DNA from: Arthrobacter_D sp015752045
GTDB taxonomy: Bacteria; Actinomycetota; Actinomycetes; Actinomycetales; Micrococcaceae
Direction: 5' to 3'
Assembly: GCF_015752045.1 (NCBI RefSeq)
Contig: NZ_JADOUS010000002.1
Coordinates: 186,001 to 250,000, forward strand
DNA: 64,000 nt
A program made the position numbers and the translations under genes. The notes beneath the pieces were generated by a model. That model saw nothing but the letters and a program-made list of their open reading frames with translations, was not told the DNA's origin and ran no database searches. Below, in pieces: positions 46,248 to 54,436 of the stretch (positions are counted from its first letter, which is position 1; each line of letters starts with the position of its first letter).

Positions 46248-49200
46248 CTACGGGGTGAACACCGCGTCGAGCACGTTCCTCGCCCAGTCCAGGATCTCGG
46301 CGTCCACGAGGTCCCGCCCGCCGATCCTCGCGGTCTTCGGCTTCGGGACCAGCACGGCGTTCATTGCGGGCTTCACGGCGGCGCCGGGATACATCCGCAT
46401 CAGGCGCATCTGCTTGGATTCCGGCAGCTCGGCCGGGGCGAACTTGATGAAGTTCCCCTGCAGCGCCACGTCCGTGAGGCCGAGGGCCCGGGCGGACACC
46501 CGGAAGCGTGCCACGGAGATGAGGTTCTCCACGGCCGCCGGCGGCTCCCCGTAGCGGTCCTTCAGCTCGGCGACGACGGCGTCGATCGCCTCGTCGGTGA
46601 CGGCGGAGGCCAGCTTCCGGTAGGCCTCGAGGCGGAGGCGCTCCCCCGGCACGTAGTCGTGCGGCAGGTGCGCGTTGATCGGCAGCTCGATCTTCATCTC
46701 CGCCGTCTTCTCCTCGGCCTCGCCCCGGAAGTTCGCGACGGCCTCGCCGACCAGGCGGATGTAGAGGTCGAACCCGACGCCCTGGATGTGCCCGGACTGC
46801 TCGCCGCCCAGCATGTTGCCGGCACCTCGGATCTCGAGGTCCTTCATGGCCAGCTGCATGCCCGCGCCCAGTTCGTTGTGTGACGCGACCGCCTTGAGCC
46901 GCTCGAGGGCCACCTCGCCGAGCGGCTTCTCCGACGGGTACAGGAAGTAGGCGTAGGCGCGTTCGCGCCCTCGGCCCACCCGGCCGCGGAGCTGGTGCAG
47001 CTGGGACAGACCGTAGGAGTCGGCGCGGTCCACGATCAGGGTGTTGGCGTTGGAGATGTCCAGGCCCGTCTCGATGATCGTGGTGCAGACGAGGACGTCG
47101 AACCGCTTCTCCCAGAAGTCCACGATGATCTGCTCGAGCCGGGACTCCGTCATCTGGCCGTGCGCCACGGCTATGCGCGCCTCGGGCACGAGCTCCCTGA
47201 GCTGGGCCGCGGTGCGGTCGATCGACGAGACGCGGTTGTGCACGAAGAACACCTGGCCCTCGCGCATCAGTTCGCGCCGGATGGCGGCCGACGCCTGCTT
47301 GTGGGTATACGGGCCCACGTAGGTGAGGACGGGGTGGCGTTCCTCCGGGGGCGTCGCGAGCGTGGAGGTCTCGCGGATGCCGGTGAGGGACATCTCGAGC
47401 GTCCGTGGGATCGGGGTGGCGCTCATCGCCAGGACGTCCACGTTGGTGCGCATCTTCTTCAGCGCCTCCTTGTGTTCGACGCCGAAGCGCTGTTCCTCGT
47501 CCACGATCACGAGCCCGAGGTCCTTGAACGCGATCTCCTTCGACAGCAAGCGGTGCGTGCCGATGACGACGTCGACCGCGCCCGAGGCCAGGCCCGCCGC
47601 CGTCTCGCGCGACTCCTTGGCCGTCTGGAACCGCGAGAGCGCACGGACGCGCACCGGGAAGCCGGAGAACCGCTCCGAGAAGGTCTCGAAGTGCTGCTGG
47701 ACCAGCAGCGTGGTCGGCACGAGCACGGCGACCTGCTTGCCGTCCTGCACGGCCTTGAACGCGGCACGGACGGCGATCTCGGTCTTGCCGTAGCCGACGT
47801 CCCCGGAGACGAGCCGGTCCATGGGGACCTCGCGCTCCATGTCCGCCTTGACCTCGTTGATCGTGGTCAGCTGATCGGGCGTCTCGACGTACGGGAACGC
47901 CTCCTCGAGTTCGCGCTGCCACGGCGTGTCGGGGCCGAAGGCGTACCCCCGGGACGCCATGCGGGCGGAGTAGAGGCGGATGAGCTCGCCGGCGATCTCC
48001 TTGACGGCCTTGCGGGCCTGGTTCTTCGTCTTGCTCCAGTCGGAGCCGCCCATCCTGCTCAGCGCCGGGGCGTCCCCGCCCACGTAGCGGGTCACCTGGT
48101 CGAGCTGGTCGGTGGGCACGAACAGGCGGTCCCCGGGAGCCCCGCGCTTGGACGGCGCGTACTCGAGCACGAGGTACTCGCGCGTGGTCCGGGTGGGCCC
48201 CGCGCCGGTGGAGCGCTGCAGCAGCTCCACGAACTTCGCGACGCCGTGCTGCTCGTGGACCACGAAGTCGCCCTCCTTGAGCTGCAGGGGGTCGACGGCG
48301 TTGCGGCGCCGCGAGGGCATTTTGCGCATGTCGCGCGTCCCCGAGGCGCTCGTGCGCCCGAGGAGGTCGGCCTCGGTGAGCAGGCCCAGCTTGAGCCCGT
48401 CCACCACGAAGCCGCGGCCCGCGCACGCCGTCGTGATCTCGATGATGCCCGGCTGCGGGGCCGCCTCGAGGGAGTCGACGCGGCTCGTCGGGATGTCGTT
48501 GTCATGGAAGAGTTCGGCGAGGCGCTGCGCCGGGCCCGGGCCCTCCGTGGCGACGACGACGCGCCACTGGTCGCGGACACGCCCGCCGATGAAATCCATC
48601 ATCTCGGCGACGTCGCCCTGGTAGCCGCGCGGCTCGCGGGCGTGCAGCGTGAAGCTGTCGACGTCGGTCAGCTCCTCGTCGGCCCCGAAGGACGTGATGC
48701 CCCACCAGGCGACCGAGTGGGCGAGCGCCGTCGCCCGGGTGTCGGTGAGCGACCTGAAGCTCGCCTCCTGCAGGTCGGTGCCCAGCGCTCCGCCGAGGTC
48801 CAGCGGTGCGGCACCGCCGTCGGACGCCGTGGACCACGCGGCGGCGAGGAACTCCTCGTTCGTGGCCGAGAGGTCGTGCGCCCGCGTGCGGACCTTCTCC
48901 GGCTCGAGGACGACGGCGATCGAGCCGGGCGGCAGTTCACCCATGAACGGGACCATCGCGTCGACGAGGACGGGTGCGAGGGACTCCATACCCTCGACGG
49001 CGATCCCGCCGGCGATCTTCTCCAGCATGGACGCGGCGGCCGGGAGCTCGGACTGCAGCTTCGCGGCCCGGGACATCACGGACGGGGTGATGAGGATCTC
49101 GCGGCAGGGCGGGGCGTACAGGGCGGTGGGCGGTTCGCCCGAGGTGAGGGACCGCTGGTCCGCGACGGCGAACCATCGCATCTGGTCCACCTCGTCGCCG

Positions 49201-49850
49201 AAGAAGTCGACGCGCACCGGGTGGTCCTCTGTGGGCGGGAAGACGTCGATGATGCCGCCGCGGACGGCGAACTCCCCGCGGTGCGTGACCATGTCCACCC
49301 GCGCGTACGCGGCGTCGGAGAGGGCCCGGACGACGTCGGAGAAGGCCACCTCGTCGCCGACCTTCAGTGCCACGGGCTCGAGGTCGCCGAGCCCGGCGAC
49401 GAGCGGTTGCACGACGGCGCGGATGGGGGCGGTGATGACGCGCACCGGGTTCCCCTCGGGGTGCGCGAGCCGGCGCAGCACCGACAGGCGCCGGCCCACG
49501 GTGTCGGAGCGCGGTGACAGGCGCTCGTGCGGCAGTGTCTCCCAGCTGGGGAACTCCTCGATGGCGCTCTCCGGCAGGTAGCTGCGCAGCGCCGCCGCCA
49601 GGTCCTCCGCCTCCCGGCCCGTCGCGGTGATCGCCACGACCACCGGCACGGCGCTTCCCGCATCTCCCGGGACGACCGGGACGGCGTCGAGGCCGTCGAC
49701 CATCTCGGCGATCAGCGGTGCCCGCATCCCGGCTGGTGCGCCGATCTGCAGGTCCGCGCTGCGCTCCCCGACCGGGCGTGAAGCGTTGGTCCGCACGCGC
49801 CCGTAGGACGCATCCTCGGCGAGCGCTGCGCGCAATCCGTTCAGGCTCAT
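46248..49850 (-). CDS. mfd: Transcription-repair coupling factor
   Basis: DNA translocase that removes stalled RNA polymerase at lesions and recruits UvrA. 1200 residues from the ATG at 49850 (GAGGAG upstream). Domain order: UvrB-like N-terminal module (1-350), RNA-polymerase interacting domain (VVHEQHGVAKFVELLQRST, about 510-590), the two RecA-like motor domains with Walker A GDVGYGKTEIAVRAAFKAV (about 660), DEEQRFGVEHKEALK, ATPIPRTLEMSLTGIRETS and the TRG/VI region QLRGRVGRGRERAYAYFLY, and a C-terminal TRCF domain. Full length and intact. It is monocistronic and divergent from the DUF2505 gene (247 nt). Confidence 0.97.
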   Translation of the reverse strand: MSLNGLRAALAEDASYGRVRTNASRPVGERSADLQIGAPAGMRAPLIAEMVDGLDAVPVVPGDAGSAVPVVVAITATGREAEDLAAALRSYLPESAIEEFPSWETLPHERLSPRSDTVGRRLSVLRRLAHPEGNPVRVITAPIRAVVQPLVAGLGDLEPVALKVGDEVAFSDVVRALSDAAYARVDMVTHRGEFAVRGGIIDVFPPTEDHPVRVDFFGDEVDQMRWFAVADQRSLTSGEPPTALYAPPCREILITPSVMSRAAKLQSELPAAASMLEKIAGGIAVEGMESLAPVLVDAMVPFMGELPPGSIAVVLEPEKVRTRAHDLSATNEEFLAAAWSTASDGGAAPLDLGGALGTDLQEASFRSLTDTRATALAHSVAWWGITSFGADEELTDVDSFTLHAREPRGYQGDVAEMMDFIGGRVRDQWRVVVATEGPGPAQRLAELFHDNDIPTSRVDSLEAAPQPGIIEITTACAGRGFVVDGLKLGLLTEADLLGRTSASGTRDMRKMPSRRRNAVDPLQLKEGDFVVHEQHGVAKFVELLQRSTGAGPTRTTREYLVLEYAPSKRGAPGDRLFVPTDQLDQVTRYVGGDAPALSRMGGSDWSKTKNQARKAVKEIAGELIRLYSARMASRGYAFGPDTPWQRELEEAFPYVETPDQLTTINEVKADMEREVPMDRLVSGDVGYGKTEIAVRAAFKAVQDGKQVAVLVPTTLLVQQHFETFSERFSGFPVRVRALSRFQTAKESRETAAGLASGAVDVVIGTHRLLSKEIAFKDLGLVIVDEEQRFGVEHKEALKKMRTNVDVLAMSATPIPRTLEMSLTGIRETSTLATPPEERHPVLTYVGPYTHKQASAAIRRELMREGQVFFVHNRVSSIDRTAAQLRELVPEARIAVAHGQMTESRLEQIIVDFWEKRFDVLVCTTIIETGLDISNANTLIVDRADSYGLSQLHQLRGRVGRGRERAYAYFLYPSEKPLGEVALERLKAVASHNELGAGMQLAMKDLEIRGAGNMLGGEQSGHIQGVGFDLYIRLVGEAVANFRGEAEEKTAEMKIELPINAHLPHDYVPGERLRLEAYRKLASAVTDEAIDAVVAELKDRYGEPPAAVENLISVARFRVSARALGLTDVALQGNFIKFAPAELPESKQMRLMRMYPGAAVKPAMNAVLVPKPKTARIGGRDLVDAEILDWARNVLDAVFTP

Positions 49851-50097
49851 CTGGTGGGACTCCTCGGGCAACGGGTGAAGAACAGCGGGTGAGAAACAGG
49901 GCGGAGACAGCACGAAAGCCCGGAAACATGAAGCATTCCCGGGGATATCCCCACACTACCAACCCCCACCGACGCTCCCCGGGGGTTGTCGCCGGCTTGT
50001 AATCGACGGCACACCGGCGGAGGCCAGGCCGTAGGATTGCGGGAGGCCCCTGCCCTGCCGCCTCGCGGCACCCACCTGTGCATCCTTCGGAGGAACC

Positions 50098-50595
50098 ATG
50101 GCATTGAACGCGTCCACCACGCTCCCCTACGACACCGGGACGGTGCTCGGCGTCTTCACGGACGAGGCGTTCGTGCGCCACATGAGCGAGTACGTCGGCG
50201 GCACCCTCGAGTCCCTCACGGTCGACGGCGACACCTCCGGTCCCTTCACCCTCACGGCCGTCCGCACCATGCCCACCGACCGGCTCCCCGACATGGCCCG
50301 CAAGTTCGTCGGCGAGACCCTCTCCGTCACGCAGACGGAGCAGTGGGGTGCGCCCTCCGCGGACGGCTCACGCGAGGCGAAGCTCGAGATGACCGTCGCG
50401 GGCGTCCCGCTGAACGTCGCCGCCGTCCAGCGCCTGATCACCCAGGGCACGGACACCGTCGTCGACCTGCAGGGGAACGTCACCTCGTCCATCCCGTTCC
50501 TCGGGGGCAAGATCGCCGGCGCCGCCGAGCCGATGATCGGCAAGGCGCTGAACGTCCAGGCCGTCCAGGCGCGGAAGTGGCTCGAGAGCCGCTGA
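50098..50595 (+). CDS. DUF2505 domain protein
   Basis: 165 residues, ATG at 50098 preceded by GGAGGAACC. The protein covers the whole DUF2505 domain (START/SRPBCC-like fold): NASTTLPYDTGTVLGVFTDEAFVRHMSEYVGG, GPFTLTAVRTMPTDRLPDMARKFVGETLSVTQTEQW and the C-terminal helix IAGAAEPMIGKALNVQAVQARKWLESR. The fold has a hydrophobic ligand cavity, but no ligand is known; the family is actinobacterial. A TAGGAT hexamer at 50032-50037 is a plausible -10 element about 60 nt upstream of the start. It is followed 54 nt later by a SCO4848-like gene, probably in one transcript. Confidence 0.85.
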   Translation: MALNASTTLPYDTGTVLGVFTDEAFVRHMSEYVGGTLESLTVDGDTSGPFTLTAVRTMPTDRLPDMARKFVGETLSVTQTEQWGAPSADGSREAKLEMTVAGVPLNVAAVQRLITQGTDTVVDLQGNVTSSIPFLGGKIAGAAEPMIGKALNVQAVQARKWLESR

Positions 50596-50649
50596 CCGCG
50601 GCGACGTCCCCCCGCCCCTCCCCCTCGACCCGAGAGATCCACGCACGCC

Positions 50650-50871
50650 ATGCAACTCCCCACTCCCCTCGCCCTCATCCTGATCCTCGCCGGTGTCTGG
50701 ACGCTCGTCGTCTGGCCGCCGTTCCTGCGGCGCGTCCTCAAGGACCCGCGCGCCCGTGACGAGAAGGGTACCGCCACGCGGTTCCTGACGGTGCACCTCA
50801 TGCTCATCTCGACGTCGATGATCCTCGGTGCCGCGACCGCCGTCATCGGCGTGCGCGCCCTCGTCGCCTAG
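50650..50871 (+). CDS. SCO4848-family small membrane protein
   Basis: 73 residues with two predicted membrane helices: LALILILAGVWTLVVWPPFL (about 7-26) and LMLISTSMILGAATAVIGV (about 50-68), joined by a basic cytoplasmic loop RRVLKDPRARDEKGTATRFLTVH that carries the family's conserved WPPFLRRVLKDPRARD segment. The family is widely conserved in actinobacteria, with no known function. It lies between DUF2505 and nhaA on the same strand with short gaps (54 and 44 nt), suggesting one transcription unit. Confidence 0.83.
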   Translation: MQLPTPLALILILAGVWTLVVWPPFLRRVLKDPRARDEKGTATRFLTVHLMLISTSMILGAATAVIGVRALVA

Positions 50872-50915
50872 CGACCCTCCGCTCCGCCGTAGCCCGCACC
50901 CACCCAGGAGACCTG

Positions 50916-52274
50916 ATGGCCCACGACGAGTCCCCGAAGGCATCCGGCGCCCACCCGGTGATCCTGCAGCGCTCCAGCTATCCCGAATACCTGCGCATCA
51001 CGGAGATCCTCCGCAAGGAGACCGTGGGCGGCATCCTGCTGCTGATCGCCGCGACCCTGGCCATCATCTGGGCCAATTCGCCGTTCTCCGACTCCTACTT
51101 CGCCATCCGCGATTTCGAGTTCGGCTACGAGCCGTGGCACCTGCAGCTCTCCGTCGGCCAATGGGCGTCGGACGGCCTCCTGGCGGTGTTCTTCTTCCTC
51201 ACCGGGCTGGAGCTCAAGCGGGAGTTCGTGGCCGGGGACCTCCGGCGGATCAGCCGGGCGATCGTCCCCGTGGCCGCAGCCTTCGGCGGGGTCGTCGTGC
51301 CCGCGCTCATCTACGCGGCCGTCAACCTGTCCTCCCCGGACACCCTGCGCGGCTGGGCCATCCCCACGGCGACGGACATCGCCTTCGCGCTGGCCGTCCT
51401 CGCGGTGATCAGCTCGCACCTGCCGGGGGCGCTGCGCATCTTCCTGCTCACGCTCGCCGTCGTCGACGACCTCATCGCGATCGCGATCATCGCGTTCTTC
51501 TACTCGGAGGACGTCAGTTTCGTCTTCCTGCTCTGGATGCTCCTACCGCTCGGGCTGTTCGCGCTCCTCGCCCAGCGCCGACCCAAGTTCTTCGGCAGCA
51601 CCACGCGCGGCCCCTGGCTCATCCTCCTGCCCCTCGGTGTGGCGACGTGGGCCCTGATGCACGCCTCCGGGGTCCATGCGACGGTCGCAGGCGTGCTGCT
51701 GGGCTTCTGCGTCCCCGTGCTGCGCAAATCCGGCGGGAAGACGATGCTGCCGCGCCCGGACAAGCCGGGCCTGGCCGAGGTCTTCGAACACCGTTTCCGT
51801 CCGCTCTCGACCGGCTTCGCCGTCCCGGTCTTCGCCTTCTTCTCGGCGGGCGTGGCGATCGGCGGCGCCGCAGGGTTCGCCTCGGCGGTCACCGATCCGG
51901 TGTTCATCGGGATCGTGCTCGGCCTCGTGCTCGGCAAGCCCATCGGCGTCCTGCTGACCACGTTCGTCGTGACGAAGATGACCCGCGCCAACCTCGACCC
52001 CGGGCTGAGCTGGTGGGACCTGCTCGGCGTCGGCATCCTCGCCGGCGTGGGCTTCACGGTCTCGCTGCTGGTGAACGACCTCAGCTTCGGTGCGGGCAGC
52101 GAGCACGACGACCATGCGAAGGTCGCCATCCTGACCGCGTCCGTCCTGGCGGCGCTCCTCGCGAGCGTGGTGCTGCGCTCGCGGAACAAGCACTACCGGC
52201 GCATCGACGAGGAGGAGAAGGTGGATTCCGACGCCGACGGCATCCCGGACGTCTTCGAGGAGCGCGGCAACTAG
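50916..52274 (+). CDS. nhaA: Na+/H+ antiporter NhaA with C-terminal EF-hand-like loop
   Basis: 452-residue antiporter that expels Na+ in exchange for protons. NhaA core: KETVGGILLLIAATLAIIWANSPF (TM1), FFFLTGLELKREFVAGDL, PTATDIAFALAVLAVI (Asp of TM4), LTLAVVDDLIAIAIIAFFY (the Asp-Asp ion site of TM5), GVHATVAGVLLGFCVP and the final KPIGVLLTTFVVTK…GVGFTVSLLVNDLSF. The C-terminal cytoplasmic tail is unusual: after NKHYRRIDEEEK comes DSDADGIPDVFEE, which matches the 12-residue EF-hand/TSP3 calcium loop (D-x-D-x-D-G-x-x-D-x-x-E). An AGGAG site precedes the ATG. The next gene, a histidine kinase, starts 9 nt downstream, with its -10 element overlapping the nhaA stop codon. Confidence 0.94.
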   Translation: MAHDESPKASGAHPVILQRSSYPEYLRITEILRKETVGGILLLIAATLAIIWANSPFSDSYFAIRDFEFGYEPWHLQLSVGQWASDGLLAVFFFLTGLELKREFVAGDLRRISRAIVPVAAAFGGVVVPALIYAAVNLSSPDTLRGWAIPTATDIAFALAVLAVISSHLPGALRIFLLTLAVVDDLIAIAIIAFFYSEDVSFVFLLWMLLPLGLFALLAQRRPKFFGSTTRGPWLILLPLGVATWALMHASGVHATVAGVLLGFCVPVLRKSGGKTMLPRPDKPGLAEVFEHRFRPLSTGFAVPVFAFFSAGVAIGGAAGFASAVTDPVFIGIVLGLVLGKPIGVLLTTFVVTKMTRANLDPGLSWWDLLGVGILAGVGFTVSLLVNDLSFGAGSEHDDHAKVAILTASVLAALLASVVLRSRNKHYRRIDEEEKVDSDADGIPDVFEERGN

Positions 52275-52277
52275 GAT
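52272..52277 (+). promoter_or_regulatory. -10 element of the histidine kinase gene, overlapping the nhaA stop codon
   Basis: TAGGAT begins with the nhaA TAG stop and ends 6 nt before the kinase ATG at 52284. No ribosome binding site fits, so the kinase may have its own leaderless transcript besides read-through from nhaA. Confidence 0.5.
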
Positions 52278-52283
52278 CGGTCC

Positions 52284-53957
52284 ATGACGGACTCCGGCTG
52301 GCCGCGCAGAGCGGTGGACCTCGTCGCCACCGGCGCGGGCTGGTCCCGGAACCGCCGCCGCCGCATCGTCCTCAGCGAGCTCGCCCTCACGATCACCTTC
52401 ACCCTCACCGTCGGACTGGGCCTCGTCCAGCGCGACGCCCTCGACTCGACAGCCCTCTTCCTCGCGGGGTGGGCCCTGAACCTCGTGGTCCTGGTGCTGT
52501 GCTGCGTCCTGCCGTGGTCCAGGATCTCCGGCCGCTGGGTCATCCTGATGCCGCTCCTGGACTTCGTGGCCATCGGCCTGGCCCGGGCTGCGGCGGGCGA
52601 TGCCCTCTCCGGCGTCGGCCTGCTGGCGGCCTTCCCCGTGGTCTGGATCGCCGCCTCCCGGGTGCGGACGGCTGCGGCCGTCGCCATCACCGTCCTCGCC
52701 TCCCTGGCGATCATCTGGTTCCCGCTCGTCGCCCAGCCCGGGCCGGTGACCCTCGACACCCTGATCGACCCGATCCTGCTCCCGATCATGCTCACCGGCC
52801 TGGCCTGGTTCGTCAGCGAGCTCACGAAGGACAACCGGCGGCGGCAGGCAGCCCTCCAGGCCTCGCAGGCGGCCCTGCGGGAGAGCGTGGAGGCCGGACG
52901 GGCACGCGAGAGACTGCTCAGGACCGTCCTGGACACCGTGAGCGTGGGGGTGCTGGCGGTCTCCGCCCGGGGCGACGACGTCCTCATGAACGCCCGGCAG
53001 CGGGAGGGCCACGCCACCGCGGCGCCCCCGGGCAATGACGATCCCACCGAGGCCGAACTGCTGATCTTCGGCGAGGACAGGGTCACGCCCCTTCCCCCGG
53101 ACCGGCGCCCCGTGCTCCGCGCGATCGGCGGCGAGGACCTCGACGGCGAACAGGTGTGGGTGGGCACGGGGCGGTCCCAGCGTGCCCTCAGCATCTCCTC
53201 ACGGTCCATGCACGACGACGACGGCGCGTTCGCGGGGACCGTGGTGTCCTTCAACGACGTCACCGAACTGCTGCGCGCCCTGCACGCCAAGGACGATTTC
53301 CTCTCCAACGTCTCCCACGAGTTCCGCACCCCCCTGACCTCGATCCTCGGCTACCTCGAGCTCACCGCCGAGCGGAGCGACGACCTCCCGGACGACGTGG
53401 CCGGTTTCATCACGGTGGCGCGACGCAACGCCCTGCGCCTGGAGCGGCTGGTCGAGGACCTGCTGGCGATCAACGCGGGCACGTTCCAGGTCCACCCCGT
53501 GCCCACCGACGTCGGCGGGATCCTTGCGGAGGCGACGTCGTCGAGCCTCGTCCGCGCCGCCCGCGCGGGGGTGCGCCTCGTGAACCGTGCGCCGTCGAGG
53601 CTTCCGGCCGTGGCCGACCCCGTGCGGCTGGCGCAGGCCGTGGACAACCTGGTCAGCAATGCGGTCAAGTACAACCGGCGCGGCGGCAGCATCACGCTCG
53701 ACGCCACCCTCGGCGAGGACGGGCTGACGGTGCAGGTGGAGGACACCGGGATCGGCATCGAGGCCGAGGAGCTGCACCAGGTCTTCGACCGGTTCTTCAG
53801 GTCCTCGTCGGTCCGCTCGTCGTCGGTCCCGGGGGTGGGGCTGGGGCTCCTGATCACCAAGAGCATCGTCAGCGAACACGGCGGGTCCATCACCGTGACG
53901 AGCGAGCCGGGCGTGGGGACCTGCTTCAGCATGCTCATCCCGCAGCCGGCACCCTGA
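52284..53957 (+). CDS. Orphan membrane sensor histidine kinase
   Basis: 557 residues. The N-terminal half holds about five to six transmembrane helices (residues 30-175, e.g. WALNLVVLVLCCVLPW, WVILMPLLDFVAIGLA, AAVAITVLASLAIIWFPLV) with hardly any extracytoplasmic loop, so it likely senses within the membrane. A coiled-coil (RRRQAALQASQAALRESVEAGRARERLLRTVLDTV) and a PAS-like segment (215-330) follow. The HisKA domain is LSNVSHEFRTPLTSILGYLELTAE with phospho-acceptor His345, and the HATPase has VSNAVKYNRRGGSITLD (N box), VEDTGIGIEAEELHQVFDRFF and GVGLGLLITKSIVSEHGG. No response regulator is adjacent. The nhaA neighbour suggests a salt or pH link, but this is only context. Confidence 0.92.
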   Translation: MTDSGWPRRAVDLVATGAGWSRNRRRRIVLSELALTITFTLTVGLGLVQRDALDSTALFLAGWALNLVVLVLCCVLPWSRISGRWVILMPLLDFVAIGLARAAAGDALSGVGLLAAFPVVWIAASRVRTAAAVAITVLASLAIIWFPLVAQPGPVTLDTLIDPILLPIMLTGLAWFVSELTKDNRRRQAALQASQAALRESVEAGRARERLLRTVLDTVSVGVLAVSARGDDVLMNARQREGHATAAPPGNDDPTEAELLIFGEDRVTPLPPDRRPVLRAIGGEDLDGEQVWVGTGRSQRALSISSRSMHDDDGAFAGTVVSFNDVTELLRALHAKDDFLSNVSHEFRTPLTSILGYLELTAERSDDLPDDVAGFITVARRNALRLERLVEDLLAINAGTFQVHPVPTDVGGILAEATSSSLVRAARAGVRLVNRAPSRLPAVADPVRLAQAVDNLVSNAVKYNRRGGSITLDATLGEDGLTVQVEDTGIGIEAEELHQVFDRFFRSSSVRSSSVPGVGLGLLITKSIVSEHGGSITVTSEPGVGTCFSMLIPQPAP

Positions 53958-53983
53958 CAGGGTCTCCTGTCCTGGTCGTGCGG

Positions 53984-54436
53984 TCAGGCGTTGGCCGCCA
54001 GCAGCGATTCCTCGAGGGCGACCCACGCCAGCATGGCGCACTTCACCCGGGCCGGGAAGCGCGAGACCCCGGAGAACGCCGCGGCGTCGCCGAGCACCTC
54101 CTCGTCCGCCTCGATCCTGCCGCGCGAGCGCATGACCTCGCGGAAGCTGTCCACGAGGCCGATCACCTCGTCCCTCGGCAGTCCCTGCACCAGGTCGGTG
54201 AGCACGGAGGCCGAGGCCATGGAGATGGCGCACCCGGCGCCGTCCCAGCTGACCGAGGTCACGGCGCCGTCGGCCACGCCCGCGCGCAGGGTGATCTCGT
54301 CACCGCACACCGGGTTGAGCTGATGGGACTCGCCCACGCGGCCCGCGCCATCGTACTCCCGCAGCGGCGAGCCGTGCCGCGCCTTGGCGTGGTCGAGGAT
54401 GATCTGCTGGTACAGCTGTTCGAGGCCCGTGCTCAT
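53984..54436 (-). CDS. sufU: SUF-system Fe-S cluster assembly protein SufU
   Basis: 150-residue zinc-bound sulfur acceptor for SufS. Three Cys and the Asp ligand are in place: Cys44 in NPVCGDEIT (with Asp46), Cys69 in GAGCAISMASASVL and Cys133 in RVKCAMLAW. The LEQLYQQIILDHAKARHGSPL N-terminus is typical, and the 18-20-residue insertion of SufU relative to IscU lies before Cys133. The ATG at 54436 overlaps the sufS stop codon (ATGA), so the pair is coupled. It converges with the histidine kinase (26 nt). SufB, SufC and SufD are not in the window. Confidence 0.94.
   Translation of the reverse strand: MSTGLEQLYQQIILDHAKARHGSPLREYDGAGRVGESHQLNPVCGDEITLRAGVADGAVTSVSWDGAGCAISMASASVLTDLVQGLPRDEVIGLVDSFREVMRSRGRIEADEEVLGDAAAFSGVSRFPARVKCAMLAWVALEESLLAANA

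Noticed and set aside
46995..49517. 840-codon open frame on the plus strand opposite mfd
   Set aside because: The minus strand carries full-length mfd with all motifs; the opposite frame has low complexity and no recognisable domain.
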